Of a stretch of 64,000 nucleotides of DNA, positions 1 through 10,567 are shown in pieces (position 1 is the first letter of the stretch; the number at the start of each line of letters is the position of its first letter). Made by a program: the position numbers and the translations under genes. The notes under the pieces are model-generated. The model did no database searches. It saw nothing but the letters and a program-made list of their open reading frames with translations, and was not told the origin of the DNA. The stretch comes from Parietaria judaica (taxonomy: Eukaryota; Streptophyta; Magnoliopsida; Rosales; Urticaceae): assembly GCA_954871525.1 (NCBI GenBank), contig OX940861.1:13252842-13316841 (forward strand), in the 5' to 3' direction.

Positions 1-291
1 TAAAAAAAATTACCCTAAATAACTAATCATGTAGTGTTTTTAAAATTTGATTATCAAGTTATTTGCGTATTCTTGAAATTCATGTTGTAACACCCCAATT
101 TACAAAGAGGTTGTTTTTTTATATATATATTTAAATACATATATTGGAATATCCTTAAAATAAATAAATGGATAGTACAAAATAGAACTTAGTTTTAAAC
201 GTATAAGTTTTGTAAAGATGTATACGTTGACACGGAACTTTTTACATTACGAAACGATTTTCCTTACTTCTAAAACATGAACATAGGTTCC

Positions 292-294
<3 letters not shown>

Positions 295-336
<42 letters not shown>
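295..336. repeat. (AT)n microsatellite
   Basis: Uninterrupted alternating A and T over about 42 bases. Confidence 0.9.
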
Positions 337-338
<2 letters not shown>

Positions 339-978
339 CTTTAGTAAGTTTTGACACAAAAGTTTAGCCATAAGGTCAAAATCGTCCATATGTCTTAGAT
401 CCATTTCTCCGAGAGTGCAACCAACGTTCTCTTCACGCAGGTTTCCTCCATTTCTGCATTATAGGGATGTTAGTGAGCGGGAGCTCAGTAAGTAAAGACT
501 ACAATCAATAAATAAATACCGTCCAAGATTCTCTTAGTATCGCTATAGCACTACTTACCCTTCTATTAGGAAAATCATAAATTCACTTACATATAATAAC
601 ACATTAAACTCGCATATTACGTTAACGCATCAAATATCATATTATCTCATATCATACGTTCATTATCATTAGATTAACTTGCAACGTGCAGTCATCGAGC
701 CGGCCATTTATGAGATACATTACCGATCATTAAATCAACATACAACTTCCATTCACAACTCACAATAATAAAATCGACTCAATACACACATCAACTACTT
801 GCTGGAATTTCTTCGTGAACGGACCCGGACATGGCGACAACAAACCATGCCATACAGGAGTGGTCAAAAAATTTTCTTTCATTTGTTCAGAGGGTGACTA
901 GTCATTGTTTCATCGTCAATGTAGGGATTTTAAAACCAGAATTTCCCTATAATCATTAAGGGAACTTCCCACACCACG

Positions 979-1143
979 GCTATTCATATCAGAAGCCCCT
1001 TACCCACACAGGAGGGCAATTGTTCATATCTTAAGCCCCTTACCCACACAGGAAGGCTATTTTTTTATATCATAAACCCCTTACCCACACAGGGGGGCTA
1101 ATTTTCATATCATATGCCCCTTACCCATACAGGAGGGCTATAT
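979..1143. repeat. Four-copy minisatellite, unit about 40-45 bp
   Basis: Four imperfect tandem copies share the core CCCCTTACCCACACAGG followed by AGGGC or a variant, separated by AT-rich linkers containing CATATC. The copies differ by substitutions and small indels, so the array is not recent. No function can be assigned. Confidence 0.75.
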
Positions 1144-2065
1144 AACAGAATGGATCCAAAACATAAGACAATCCAGTAAGTGATTCAGAAAATGAGAACA
1201 TATCATAATCACCAGAGCAATTTCGCAATTGTCAGATTACGTTCACTTGGCCCCACAATAAGAACATAGATCTTATAATCACTTTACGATGCGTTATAGA
1301 CATATCTACACTTGCAAATTCAATGCAAACACATATAGTTATTTACTTAATGAATTTATGCATGTAAGAGAAATCTATATATTGTAACAGATATTTATTT
1401 ACACGCCATATAAACAAACCCGATAATGCAGATAAAAGTAAGTCTTTACTTACCTCGCACTATTTTATAAAATAGTACAAATTTTATCCCACATATCAAA
1501 ATAAACTTAATTAAAATTTCCGCTAGAACATATATTTTATTTAATGTAGGAGAAAGTAAATTAAAGAAGTAACTCATTTAAATGCAATTATCTAACATAA
1601 AAGGACTTTAACATGTTTATAAATCTTTGAGGTGTTATAGATGTCTCCTTCAATTTAATCTTTAAGTCTCGGCATAACATTAAAAAGGTCCGGTGTTGTA
1701 TTTTAGTAATATAACAAAAAATAGTTCAAAGTGATTGTCGCTACAATTGCATCATTGCATAAAACAAGCTCTAATTCAGTGAAGTCGTCTTCGAACTATG
1801 TTTTTTTATTAGATACAACCGTATTATTAGTATTCTTGACATGTTATATAGTGATTTCTTTTCTAGCTATAACGATTATATAATTAATACTTTATAAATT
1901 AATCTTTTATTAGTTTGTATGTTAATTAATAATTCAATAATACACACATACATGATGAAACCCTAATGATAATTATAAGTTGTCCGTTTTCCATGATCTT
2001 ACATTCAAAATCAGCCGGGTAATAAGTGGTTGTGGTTGGGTACGTAACTTGTTGTGGTGGTGCAG

Positions 2066-2502
2066 GGCATGATTCTAGCAGCCACAGATACAACAGTGGT
2101 GACGATGACATGGGCTCTTTCGCTTTTGCTCAACCACAGAGACGCCCTCAACAAGGCTCAACAAGAACTAGACCAGCACGTCGGAAGAGCGAGGCCAGTC
2201 AAAGAATCCGACCTCAACAACCTCGTTTATCTCCGCGCCGTGCTCAAAGAAACCCTAAGGCTATACCCCGCGGGCCCACTCGCGGTGCCCCACGAATCCA
2301 CCGAGGACTGCACGGTCGCCGGGTACCACGTTCCGGCGGGGACTCGCCTCCTCATCAACATCTCGAAGATCCAGCGCGACCCGAGAGTGTGGACCGAGCC
2401 GGATGAGTTCCGGCCAGAGAGGTTCATCTCTGGGGAAGGGAAAGGCTTCGACGTTAGAGGGCAGAGTTTTGAGATGATGCCGTTCAGCAGCGGGCGGAGG
2501 AT
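2066..2502 (+). pseudogene. Cytochrome P450, CYP82-like, last exon, 5' part (broken)
   Basis: This is the first part of the last exon of a CYP82-family P450, a heme mono-oxygenase of the ER membrane. It starts after a good acceptor (GTGGTGCAG) in phase 0. Visible motifs are the I-helix oxygen-binding segment AATDTT, the K-helix ExxR in KETLRLYP, the PERF motif in FRPERF, and the start of the heme loop PFSSGRR. The reading frame stops being P450 at 2502, where an LTR retrotransposon enters. In the present sequence translation would run into the LTR and end at 2536. The rest of the exon is at 15673-15859. CYP82 members act in terpenoid homoterpene, alkaloid and phenolic metabolism; the substrate cannot be told from this fragment. 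All visible coding sequence looks intact, so the gene was probably functional until the insertion. Confidence 0.88.
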
Positions 2503-3203
2503 TGTTAAGGTCAGATTTTGTCAAATCTTTCCCTAACACTACCCTTTGTCGTTTATGAAGTAAACGACGTAAAAACAAGGGAACGACTGCCTAAGTAGTT
2601 CAGGCCCATCAAGGAGCAGAAGAAATAAGGCCCAACAAGCGAAGCCCATGGAAAGTCATCATCCGACCAAGCCAGCCCAACACCTCATCGCGAGAAAGGA
2701 AGCTCATCGGAGAAAGCTCTTCGAGAAAGCCTATTCGTATTAAAAGATATTCATTCGAAATCGCGAGAAAGAAGGGAAGATTGGGTTATTCGGTTAAAGA
2801 TTTCGTGGGATATCCAACGCAAAATAAGGAAGTCAACCACGATCATAGCGAAACAGAAGGAAACCCTAGCAAGATTTGAGGAATATTCTAGAAGACTTTC
2901 AAGCCTATATATACGAATGTAAACTTAGCATAATCGATTCATTCAGTATCCAGTGTTCAGTATCCAATATTATCGTGAGTTTTGAGAGAATAAATCCTTG
3001 AGTCTTCGAGTCTGATTATTCATATTATTATTCTCGATTTCCCAAGGGTTAGAGAGTGTAATCTTCGATTGTCCAAGCTATCAAACGGAAGAAACCGGGT
3101 CCTCTCGAAATTATAATAAATCAGAGATATTCGTACTATTTATAATTATCTATTATTTTCGATTATCTTTGTGACTGCACGGTGAGTAAAATCGCCCTCT
3201 ACA
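2503..3203 (+). repeat. 5' LTR of the Tat element
   Basis: 701 bp, TG...CA bounded. A TATA-like box CTATATATA lies at 2905-2913 and an AATAAA at 2989-2994, placing U3/R/U5 boundaries roughly at 2935 and beyond. It differs from the 3' LTR by two substitutions and no indels. Confidence 0.96.
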
Positions 3204-3206
3204 GTT

Positions 3207-3224
3207 TGGCGCCCACCGAGGGGG
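3207..3224 (+). other. Primer binding site (PBS) of the Tat element
   Basis: TGGCGCCCACCGAGGGGG begins three bases after the LTR end. It starts with TGG, the complement of a tRNA CCA end. TGGCGCC would fit several tRNAs, and which one primes is not clear from sequence alone. Confidence 0.75.
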
Positions 3225-3273
3225 CTTTGTTTCTTTCTATCGCACAGCCAGGAAATCGAAGGGAGGAAGGAGG

Positions 3274-5712
3274 ATGTCAACCGAGGAAGCCAACTCCGCC
3301 CAGGAGCAAACCATGCAGCGAATGCAACAGCAACTGGCCGAGGCCATCGCAAAGATGACGGAGGTCACAAGCAAAGCCGAGGAGTCCGCCCGAAAAATAG
3401 AGGAGCAGGCCGCGGAGAACAGACGCCTCGCAAGCCTCCTAGAGCGTGCGGAGAGACCGCGCCCGACGAACCAGATAGCAGAATCGGCCGCACGAGCTGC
3501 TGGGGGAAGCGCCAGCAGAGACACGGTGACGACGGACACACCGGTGGGCATGTCAACCCCCTCGCTCATCAGGAACCTCTTCGACACGGACGCAGCCCAG
3601 CCAACCACGGCGAATCGAGCGGAAGACACGCCGGGGAACACACAGGGCAATGCAACGACGGACGTGGCGGCGAGAGTGGCCGAAGAACTGGCCAAGGCGA
3701 TGGCCTTAATGTCAGCAAAGATGGAAGCCAAGCTCGGACAGGTCGCTTCACAGGTGCATCAAGCGACGAGCTCGGCGCCAGAAATCGACAGGATGGTGCG
3801 AGAAGCCAGAATCACCCCGTTCACGATGAGGATTCGGGGGATAGAGCTGGAGGAATTACCAAAGATCATACTCACGCCGTACAAAGGGGATACGGACCCC
3901 CATACACACGTGAAGTCATTCCGAATCGCGACGGACCACATCGGGGGCGAAGAGGTCCGGAAGGAAGCCGTCCTGTGCAGACTTTTCATCGCAAGTTTGC
4001 AAGGCCGCGCCAGCGACTGGTTCGCGAGACTGACGCCGGGTTCTATCAACACCTCCGACGAGTTGGTCGCACTCTTCCTAAAGCACTTCTCCATCTACGT
4101 ACAGACGGAGCTAACGGTGTCCAACCTCTTCGATGTCAAGCAAGGGAAGAACGAACCTCTTCGGCAGTATATAGAGAAATTCAAGAACGTCATGTTCCGA
4201 ATCCCGAAGATCGAAGACGTCGTCTCGGTCCAAGCTCTAAAGCATGGTCTATACTACCAGTCCCCGTTCAACGACGAATTGTGCGTCTCGTTGCCAAAGT
4301 CGATAGAAGATGCGCTCCACAAAGCAACAATCTACATGGACATGGAAGAGAATAAGGCGATCAAGAAAAGGCTAGAAGAGGAAGCTGAGGGCCGAACGAG
4401 GCCAGACAGGAAGGAAACTAGAGACGGACGAGAGGGATCGTCGTCCAGAACAAGGAGAGAAGGAGAGCGACGAGATCGGAGAAGCAGAGACGGGGCCGAC
4501 GAGCGAAGGATCAGGGAGAACCCTGGACACGGAGTCTATCAGTTGGACGGAAAGAAAGAGGCGCTCGGCAATCACGAGGGCCATCGGCAGGAGGCAGTCC
4601 CGCAAGGAAACTCACAACCAGGGTACTTCCCGAGCAACCAGGGAAGCTTTCCGGAAAATCGAGGAGGTTACTCTGGCAACCGAGGAGGCTATTCTGGAAG
4701 CCGAGGAGGATTTTCGGGTGGCCGAGGAGGTCATTCTGGCGGTCGAGGCAGCTACGAAAGGAAGCCCTGGCCGAGGGACATGAGCAAGTACTGCTCTTTC
4801 CACGAATATCACGGTCATGCAACCGACGAGTGCGCCACTCTGAAGAAGATGATCCAAAGAAGGATCGAACAAGGGGAATTCCAAGACGTCTCCCAAAAAA
4901 CTACTCAGCCGTGGAACAACGAAAACCGGTCATGGCCGAACAAGCGGGAGGCACCAGCTCAGCGCGCGGGAGGAAACCAGGAGGCCCCCAAAAGAAGCCT
5001 CGCGATCGAGGAAGCATCGGGGGAACGCCCGACCGATGGGAGGCCAGTCGCAAGACCAAGGATCGACTTGATCATGGGAGGATCTCGCCTCTGCGAAGAT
5101 TCCATCAACAGCATCAAGGCCTACCAACGCAGAGGGAAGGAGTCCGCTCAGGAAGATGCGCGGATGACCGGTCCGAAGACGACGATAGAGTTCGTCGACG
5201 AAGAAGTATGCGCAGACGAGCATGACGATGCCCTGGTATTGGAGCTCAACATAGGAGGATGCGACGTTGCTCGCGTCCTTGTCGACAATGGAAGCTCGGT
5301 CGACGTCATCACTTACGACTGTCTGACGCGAATGGAGATCGAAGATTTGGTCATCGGAGGCCGTCCGCGCAAGGTGTCTGGTTTCAACGGAGATGTGGCT
5401 CTCTCGCTGGGAACGGTGAATCTCCCCGTCTACGCCGGAACCGTCCATCGGATGACCGAATTTATGGTGTTGAACGTGCGATCGCATTTCAACGTAATCC
5501 TCGGGAGACCATGGATTCACTCGATGAAGGCCGTCCCGTCCACCTATCATCGATGCATCAAGTTCCCCGGACGGATAGAAGGAACCATCGATGAAATCCG
5601 AGGGAGTAGCGAAGCCTATCGCATTTGCTACATGATGCATTACCGAGCGATGAGCGCGTCCAAGGACGTCGAGAAGGCCGAAGGCAGCGGCAGCAAGCCA
5701 GCCGCTCAATAG
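3274..5712 (+). CDS. Gag-protease polyprotein of the Tat retrotransposon
   Basis: 812 residues. The N-terminal 60 residues are a likely coiled coil (RMQQQLAEAIAKM and on). A Retrotrans_gag capsid domain lies near residues 195-320 (YKGDTDPHTHVKSF; ASDWFARL; GKNEPLRQYIEKF). A highly charged RNA-binding tract and several RGG repeats (GGYSGNRGGYSGSRGG) cover about 370-500. A zinc-knuckle-like CX3HX4HX4C (CSFHEYHGHATDEC) is at about 506-520. A retropepsin-type aspartic protease has active-site VDNGSSVDV near residue 675; D-N-G replaces the usual D-S/T-G, as in other Tat elements where D-x-G-S-S is usual. The capsid packages element RNA and the protease cleaves the polyprotein. The ORF ends at TAG 5710-5712 in a readthrough context and pol continues in the same frame. 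Confidence 0.93.
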   Translation: MSTEEANSAQEQTMQRMQQQLAEAIAKMTEVTSKAEESARKIEEQAAENRRLASLLERAERPRPTNQIAESAARAAGGSASRDTVTTDTPVGMSTPSLIRNLFDTDAAQPTTANRAEDTPGNTQGNATTDVAARVAEELAKAMALMSAKMEAKLGQVASQVHQATSSAPEIDRMVREARITPFTMRIRGIELEELPKIILTPYKGDTDPHTHVKSFRIATDHIGGEEVRKEAVLCRLFIASLQGRASDWFARLTPGSINTSDELVALFLKHFSIYVQTELTVSNLFDVKQGKNEPLRQYIEKFKNVMFRIPKIEDVVSVQALKHGLYYQSPFNDELCVSLPKSIEDALHKATIYMDMEENKAIKKRLEEEAEGRTRPDRKETRDGREGSSSRTRREGERRDRRSRDGADERRIRENPGHGVYQLDGKKEALGNHEGHRQEAVPQGNSQPGYFPSNQGSFPENRGGYSGNRGGYSGSRGGFSGGRGGHSGGRGSYERKPWPRDMSKYCSFHEYHGHATDECATLKKMIQRRIEQGEFQDVSQKTTQPWNNENRSWPNKREAPAQRAGGNQEAPKRSLAIEEASGERPTDGRPVARPRIDLIMGGSRLCEDSINSIKAYQRRGKESAQEDARMTGPKTTIEFVDEEVCADEHDDALVLELNIGGCDVARVLVDNGSSVDVITYDCLTRMEIEDLVIGGRPRKVSGFNGDVALSLGTVNLPVYAGTVHRMTEFMVLNVRSHFNVILGRPWIHSMKAVPSTYHRCIKFPGRIEGTIDEIRGSSEAYRICYMMHYRAMSASKDVEKAEGSGSKPAAQ

Positions 5713-5718
5713 CAATTA
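5707..5718 (+). promoter_or_regulatory. Predicted leaky stop: CAA-TAG-CAA-TTA between gag-pro and pol
   Basis: The gag-protease frame ends with TAG, and the same frame stays open for the next 1,170 codons through RT, RNase H and integrase. The stop is embedded in CAA-UAG-CAA-UUA. This matches the UAG-CAR-YYA readthrough consensus established for tobamovirus replicase. No other in-frame stop separates the two ORFs. I infer that suppressor tRNA readthrough yields a minor Gag-Pro-Pol product, as an alternative to frameshifting or splicing. Confidence 0.8.
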
Positions 5719-8700
5719 GCCGCGTCTGCTCCGCCTCCACCATCGACGATCAGGAGGAAGCGACGCAGGAAAAGGGGAAAAGGAGGACCCCCGGGCATCC
5801 CCAAGATCCTCAGCGCAGAAGACATGGAAGACCAAACTACCGAAGAAAGGCTAGGAGGCCCGCAGCTCGAAGAGGTGGAACAAGTCTGCATCGATGATTC
5901 CGACCCAACCCGAACCGTCGGTATAGGCGCGGGACTCGAACCAGAAATCAAAGCTCAGTTGGTCGAATTCCTGAAGAAGAACCGAAGAAGCTTCGCATGG
6001 TCTCATGAAGACATGCCCGGGATCGATCCGACGATGGTCACCCACCGGCTCAACACGGACCCCGGGCACAAGCCCGTCATACAGAAGCGAAGGAAGATGG
6101 CCTCAGACCGGAACAAGATCATCAACGACGAAGTGGACAAGTTGCTCGCTATGGGAACCATCAGGGAGGTGAAATACCCCCAGTGGTTGGCCAACACCGT
6201 CGTGGTGAAAAAGAAGAACGGCAAATGGAGAGTATGCGTCGACTTCACGGATCTCAACAAGGCGTGCCCGAAGGACAGTTTCCCAATGCCGAACATCGAT
6301 CGCCTTGTCGAAGCCACTTACGGGTACGAGCTCCTATGCTTCATGGACGCCTACTCGGGCTACCACCAGATCCGAATGCATCCAGACGACGAAGAGAAGA
6401 CAGCCTTCGTCAGCGAAAGAGGAACCTACTGCTATAAGGTTATGCCTTTCGGTCTGAAAAACGCTGGGGCAACATACCAGAGGCTGATGACAAAGATGTT
6501 CCACGAACAGATCGGGAAGAGCATGGAGGTGTATATCGACGACATGGTCGTCAAGTCTCTAAAAGCGGCAATGCACGTGGAGCATCTGGAAGAATGTTTC
6601 GGCGTCCTTAACAAACACCAGATGAAGCTAAACCCCACGAAGTGCACTTTCGGCGTCTCATCCGGGAAATTCTTAGGACAGATGGTCACCCGACGAGGAA
6701 TCGAAGCCAACCCCAAGCAAGTCGAAGCCATTCAGAGCATGCCATCGCCAAGAAATCGGCGAGAGGTACAGAAGCTGACAGGAAGGATCAACGCGCTGAG
6801 GCGGTTCATCTCGCGACAAGCAGACCGAACTCTTCTATTCTATGAGCTGCTGAGGAAAAACAAGAAGTTCGAATGGACCGACAAGTGCGAAGAAGCTTTT
6901 CAAGCGCTGAAGGTCTATCTGTCATCACCACCAGTTATGACAAAGCCGGAGCCCGGAGAGCCGCTCTACCTTTACATCGCCGTGTCCGATCAGGCGATAA
7001 GTCAGGTGCTAGTTCGAGAAGAAAAAGGGGAGCAAAAGCCAGTCTCGTACATCAGCAGAAAGCTCCTCGACGCCGAGACGAGGTACCCCACCATCGAGAA
7101 GCTAGCATTGGCCGTATACGACGCATCGGAGAGACTACGTTTCCACTTCCAAGCCCATACGATCATCGTTATGACGGACAGACCGATTCGCTCCATCATT
7201 CAAAGCCCGAACCAATCCGGCAGAATCACGAAGTGGAACATAAAGCTAGGGGCGTACGACATCGAATATCAGCTGCGGACGAGTCTGAAGTCGCAAGTGC
7301 TAGCCGATTTCCTCATCGAGCTACCCAGAGAGCCCGTGGAGTTGAGCGATGAAGCCGGCACTTGGAAACTCTGCGTCGACGGATCGGCGACTTCGATGGG
7401 ATCAGGAATCGGGATCCGGCTCATCTCTCCAATGGGAGAAGTGATCGAGAAAGCCTGCCGCCTTGCCTATCGCTCCACCAATAACGAAGCGGAGTACGAG
7501 GCACTCATCATCGGGATGCAATCAGCCATGGCCATCGGTGTAAAAAACTTGAATGCCTTCTCGGATTCCCAACTAGTCGTCAAGCAAGTCAGTGGAGAGT
7601 ACGAGACGAACGATGAAAGGATGGAGGCCTACGCTGGGATAGTCAGGTCCCTCGAGAAGAAGTTCGATTTCTTCACATTGACACAGGTGTCCAGAGGAGA
7701 CAACAACCACGCAGATGCCCTGGCGAGCCTGGGGTCAACTACCCAAGTGGGAGAGCTCCGATCGATCACAGTGGAGACACTACAGACGCCTAGCATCAAG
7801 AGAAGCGAAGAGCCCGATGAGAAGAAGCTAAAAGTAAGCGAGGAGGAACAAACCAACGAAGAGGACAGCACTCGTAGCAGTGACGGAATCCCGAAGGGAA
7901 ACAATGAAGAAATTCAGCTCGTAGAAGAAAAAGAGAGCGAGGGCGAAGAACCCGGAGTAGTAGAAGAGACAGAAGACGAGGATTGGCGGACCCCCATCCG
8001 AGCATACCTGGTCGAAGGAAAGTTACCCGAAGATCGACAAGAGGCGCGGAAAGTAAAGTCAAAAAGCTCTCGATACACGATCATAGACCGAAGGCTTTAC
8101 TTCAAAAGCCTTGTCGGCCCCTACCTACGCTGTCTAGGCAAAGACGAGGCGGACTACGTCATGGAAGAGATCCACAGCGGAGAATGCGGAAATCACTCAG
8201 GCGGACGCAACTTATTAAGGAAAGCCAAGTTACAAGGTTTTTTTTGGGAAACAATGCGAGCGGATTGCACCAACCACGCCAGGAAGTGCGAGAAATGCCA
8301 GCGACACGCCCCAGCAATCAACTGCCCAGCCGAAGAGCTATCGGTGGTGTCGGTGCCCTACCCATTCATGAAGTGGTCAATGGACATCGTCGGTCCAATG
8401 CCAACCGGAGCAAGGCAGAAAAGGTTCATGCTGGTGGTCACAGACTTCTTCACCAAATGGACGGAAGCCGAAGCCTACGCCAACATCAAGGACTCCGATG
8501 TCGAGAGCTACGTTTGGAGGAACATAGTCACTCGCTTTGGACTCCCCAGGGAGATAATCGCAGACAACGGGTCCCAATTCATCTCGAAGAAGTTCAAAGA
8601 TTTCTGCGCACGATGGAAGATAAAGCTAAACACTTCGACGCCAAGATATCCTCAGGGAAACGGGAACGCCGAAGCAGTCAACCGGACGATCACCGACAGC

Positions 8701-9225
8701 CTCAAGAAGCGGCTCGACAAGAAGAAGGGTCTATGGGCAGACGAACTCCCTGGAGTACTTTGGGCTTATCGAACAACGCCACACTCAGCCACCGGAGAAA
8801 CTCCTTTTGCCCTAGCATTCGGGGTGGAAGCGGTAATCCCGGCGGAAGTAGGAGTTCCCAGTCTCCGGCGATCCTGGGCACCGAACCACGAGGAGGACAA
8901 CAACCAAGACCTGCTTCATCAGCTGGACCACATCGATGAAAGACGGGAGCGAGCCAGAATTCATATAGCGAATTACCAGAACACCATCGCACGCTTCTAC
9001 AACAAAAGGGTACGATCGAGAAGGTTCCGGGTCGGAGAACTAGTCCTCAGAAGGGTGTTCCAAAACACAGCCGAGCTTAACGCGGGAAAGCTAGGAGAAA
9101 GCTGGGAAGGCCCTTATACGGTGACCCACATCGTCAAGCCAGGGGTGTACGAACTAAAAAACGCCGATGGAGTCAAGGTCATAAGAAGGTGGAATGTCAA
9201 GCACTTGAAGAAATTCTACCAGTAA
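5713..9225 (+). CDS. Pol polyprotein (RT, RNase H, archaeal-type RNase H, integrase) of the Tat element
   Basis: In frame with gag after the TAG; the first internal Met is at 5824. Residues here count from that Met. Reverse transcriptase spans about 90-270 (KWRVCVDFTDLNKACPKD; catalytic YIDD near 237). A first RNase H (about 370-500) lacks the usual first catalytic Asp (IAVSDQAIS). A second RNase H (about 514-640) keeps its acidic residues (CVDGSA, NNEAEYEAL, FSDSQLV, NNHADALASL). Then come an acidic linker and integrase with an HHCC-type finger (about 780-830, CEKCQRH). The DDE core is SMDIVGP, IADNGSQF and GNAEAVNRT (about 852, 912, 948), followed by a C-terminal binding domain (GPYTVTHIVKPGVYEL). 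The dual RNase H places it in Tat. Stop TAA at 9223-9225. No frameshifts are seen. If readthrough does not occur, initiation at 5824 would be an alternative. Confidence 0.93.
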   Translation, partial: QLAASAPPPPSTIRRKRRRKRGKGGPPGIPKILSAEDMEDQTTEERLGGPQLEEVEQVCIDDSDPTRTVGIGAGLEPEIKAQLVEFLKKNRRSFAWSHEDMPGIDPTMVTHRLNTDPGHKPVIQKRRKMASDRNKIINDEVDKLLAMGTIREVKYPQWLANTVVVKKKNGKWRVCVDFTDLNKACPKDSFPMPNIDRLVEATYGYELLCFMDAYSGYHQIRMHPDDEEKTAFVSERGTYCYKVMPFGLKNAGATYQRLMTKMFHEQIGKSMEVYIDDMVVKSLKAAMHVEHLEECFGVLNKHQMKLNPTKCTFGVSSGKFLGQMVTRRGIEANPKQVEAIQSMPSPRNRREVQKLTGRINALRRFISRQADRTLLFYELLRKNKKFEWTDKCEEAFQALKVYLSSPPVMTKPEPGEPLYLYIAVSDQAISQVLVREEKGEQKPVSYISRKLLDAETRYPTIEKLALAVYDASERLRFHFQAHTIIVMTDRPIRSIIQSPNQSGRITKWNIKLGAYDIEYQLRTSLKSQVLADFLIELPREPVELSDEAGTWKLCVDGSATSMGSGIGIRLISPMGEVIEKACRLAYRSTNNEAEYEALIIGMQSAMAIGVKNLNAFSDSQLVVKQVSGEYETNDERMEAYAGIVRSLEKKFDFFTLTQVSRGDNNHADALASLGSTTQVGELRSITVETLQTPSIKRSEEPDEKKLKVSEEEQTNEEDSTRSSDGIPKGNNEEIQLVEEKESEGEEPGVVEETEDEDWRTPIRAYLVEGKLPEDRQEARKVKSKSSRYTIIDRRLYFKSLVGPYLRCLGKDEADYVMEEIHSGECGNHSGGRNLLRKAKLQGFFWETMRADCTNHARKCEKCQRHAPAINCPAEELSVVSVPYPFMKWSMDIVGPMPTGARQKRFMLVVTDFFTKWTEAEAYANIKDSDVESYVWRNIVTRFGLPREIIADNGSQFISKKFKDFCARWKIKLNTSTPRYPQGNGNAEAVNRTITDSLKKRLDKKKGLWADELPGVLWAYRTTPHSATGETPFALAFGVEAVIPAEVGVPSLRRSWAPNHEEDNNQDLLHQLDHIDERRERARIHIANYQNTIARFYNKRVRSRRFRVGELVLRRVFQNTAELNAGKLGESWEGPYTVTHIVKPGVYELKNADGVKVIRRWNVKHLKKFYQ

Positions 9226-9520
9226 AGAGCGTCATCGACGCCTTACGTTTTCGGTTTTTAGTTAAGTTTTCCTTTCTATTTTTCTTAAGTTTTTACATTC
9301 CATTTTAAAGTTTATTTAACAGGGGACTCCCGACCCTACTTGTTCGGGATCCGCGCGATTGGCTCCGGCCTTATTCAATACAACATGGAGTACTCTTCCC
9401 TCGCGAGCCACACCCATTGGGGGACTCTAAGGGTTTAATGAGGCTCGTCTTTTAAGACAATATTCTATCGCTGACTCAAATAAACACGTATCAAAAAAAA
9501 AAAAAAAAGAGGCAAGAGAA
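9226..9520 (+). other. Spacer between pol and the 63-bp array
   Basis: Non-coding 3' region of the Tat element: T-rich start, a G+C-rich block (GGGACTCCCGACCC) and a 16-A tract at 9493-9508 just before the tandem repeats. Confidence 0.6.
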
Positions 9521-10566
9521 CAGTGCCAAGCACTTCATCGCGACAGAGCCCGGTGCATACCGACAAGCTCATCTCCAGCAAATCAGTGCCCAGCACTTCA
9601 TCGCGACAGAGCCCGGTGCATACCGACAAGCTCATCGCCGACAAATCAGTGCCAAGCACTACATCGCGACAGAGCCCGGTGCATACCGACAAGCTCATCG
9701 CCGACAAATCAGTGCCAAGCACTTCACCGCGGCAGAGCCCGGTGCATACCGACAAGCTCATCGCCGACAAAACAGTGCCAAGCACTACATCGCGACAGAG
9801 CCCGGTGTATACCGACAAGCTCATCGCCGACAAATCAGTGCCAAGCACTACATCGCGACAGAGCCCGGTGCATACCGACAAGCTCATCGCCGACAAAACA
9901 GTGCCAAGCACTTCATCGCGACAGAGCCCGGTGCATACCGACAAGCTCATCGCCGATAAATCAAAGAAAAATACAAAGCCGCTCCGGCGCAAATTTCGAT
10001 CGATACATCGCGACAGAGCCCGGTGCATACCGACAAGCTCATCGCCGGCAAATCAGTGCCCAGCACTTCATCGCGACAGAGCCCGGTGCATACCGACAAG
10101 CTCATCGCCGGCAAATCAGTGCCCAGCACTTCATCGCGACAGAGCCCGGTGCATACCGACAAGCTCATCGCCAGCAAATCAGTGCCAAGCACTTCATCGC
10201 GACAGAGCCCGGTGCACACCGACAAGCTCATCGCCAGCAAATCAGTGCCAAACACTTCATCGCGACAGAGCCCGGTGCATACCGACAAGCTCATCGCCGG
10301 CAAATCAGTGCCAAGTACTTCATCGCGACAGAGCCCGGTGCATACCGACAAGCTCATCGACGAACATTACAAAAGAACTACTATGGCAAATGGGCCAAGC
10401 AAAATATCACTACGGCAAAAGAGCCAAGAATAGAAAGCATAGCAAAATCAGTGCCAAGCACTTCATCGCGACAGAGCCCGGTGCACACCGACAAGCTCAT
10501 CGCCGGCAAAGCAGTGCCAAGCACTTCATCGCGACAGAGCCCGGTGCACACCGACAAGCTCATCGC

Positions 10567-10567
<1 letters not shown>
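9521..10567 (+). repeat. 63-bp tandem repeats in the 3' region of the Tat element
   Basis: About 15 copies of a 63-bp unit with the core CATCGCGACAGAGCCCGG and CCGACAAGCTCATCGCC. They lie in three blocks: about seven copies 9521-9961, about five and a half 10011-10359, two 10449-10567. Copies differ mostly by a few substitutions. Because 63 is a multiple of three, several frames stay open on both strands; these ORFs are not genes. Tandem arrays in the 3' non-coding region are known in Ogre-type Tat elements and have been linked to the birth of satellite DNA. Confidence 0.93.

Larger units (their letters stand above)
1..2065. other. Non-coding flank upstream of the CYP82 exon
   Basis: No open frame with a recognisable family is present on either strand. 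The stretch holds an AT dinucleotide run near 295-336 and a four-copy minisatellite at about 979-1143. Its 3' edge is the splice acceptor (TGGTGGTGCAG) of the P450 exon that starts at 2066, so at least the right part is intron. The first P450 exon, normally about 900 bp in CYP82 genes, is not visible here. It lies beyond the window or is lost. Confidence 0.6.

Noticed and set aside
2026..2406. 126-residue ORF over the P450 exon
   Set aside because: It is in another frame than the P450 motifs and has no family signature.
7983..8939. 318-residue ORF overlapping pol
   Set aside because: It is a shadow of the pol frame: arginine/proline-rich, no family, and fully inside the integrase coding region.
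9521..10567. Regularly spaced repeats resembling a CRISPR array
   Set aside because: There are no unique spacers; the units are contiguous and lie inside a plant retrotransposon.
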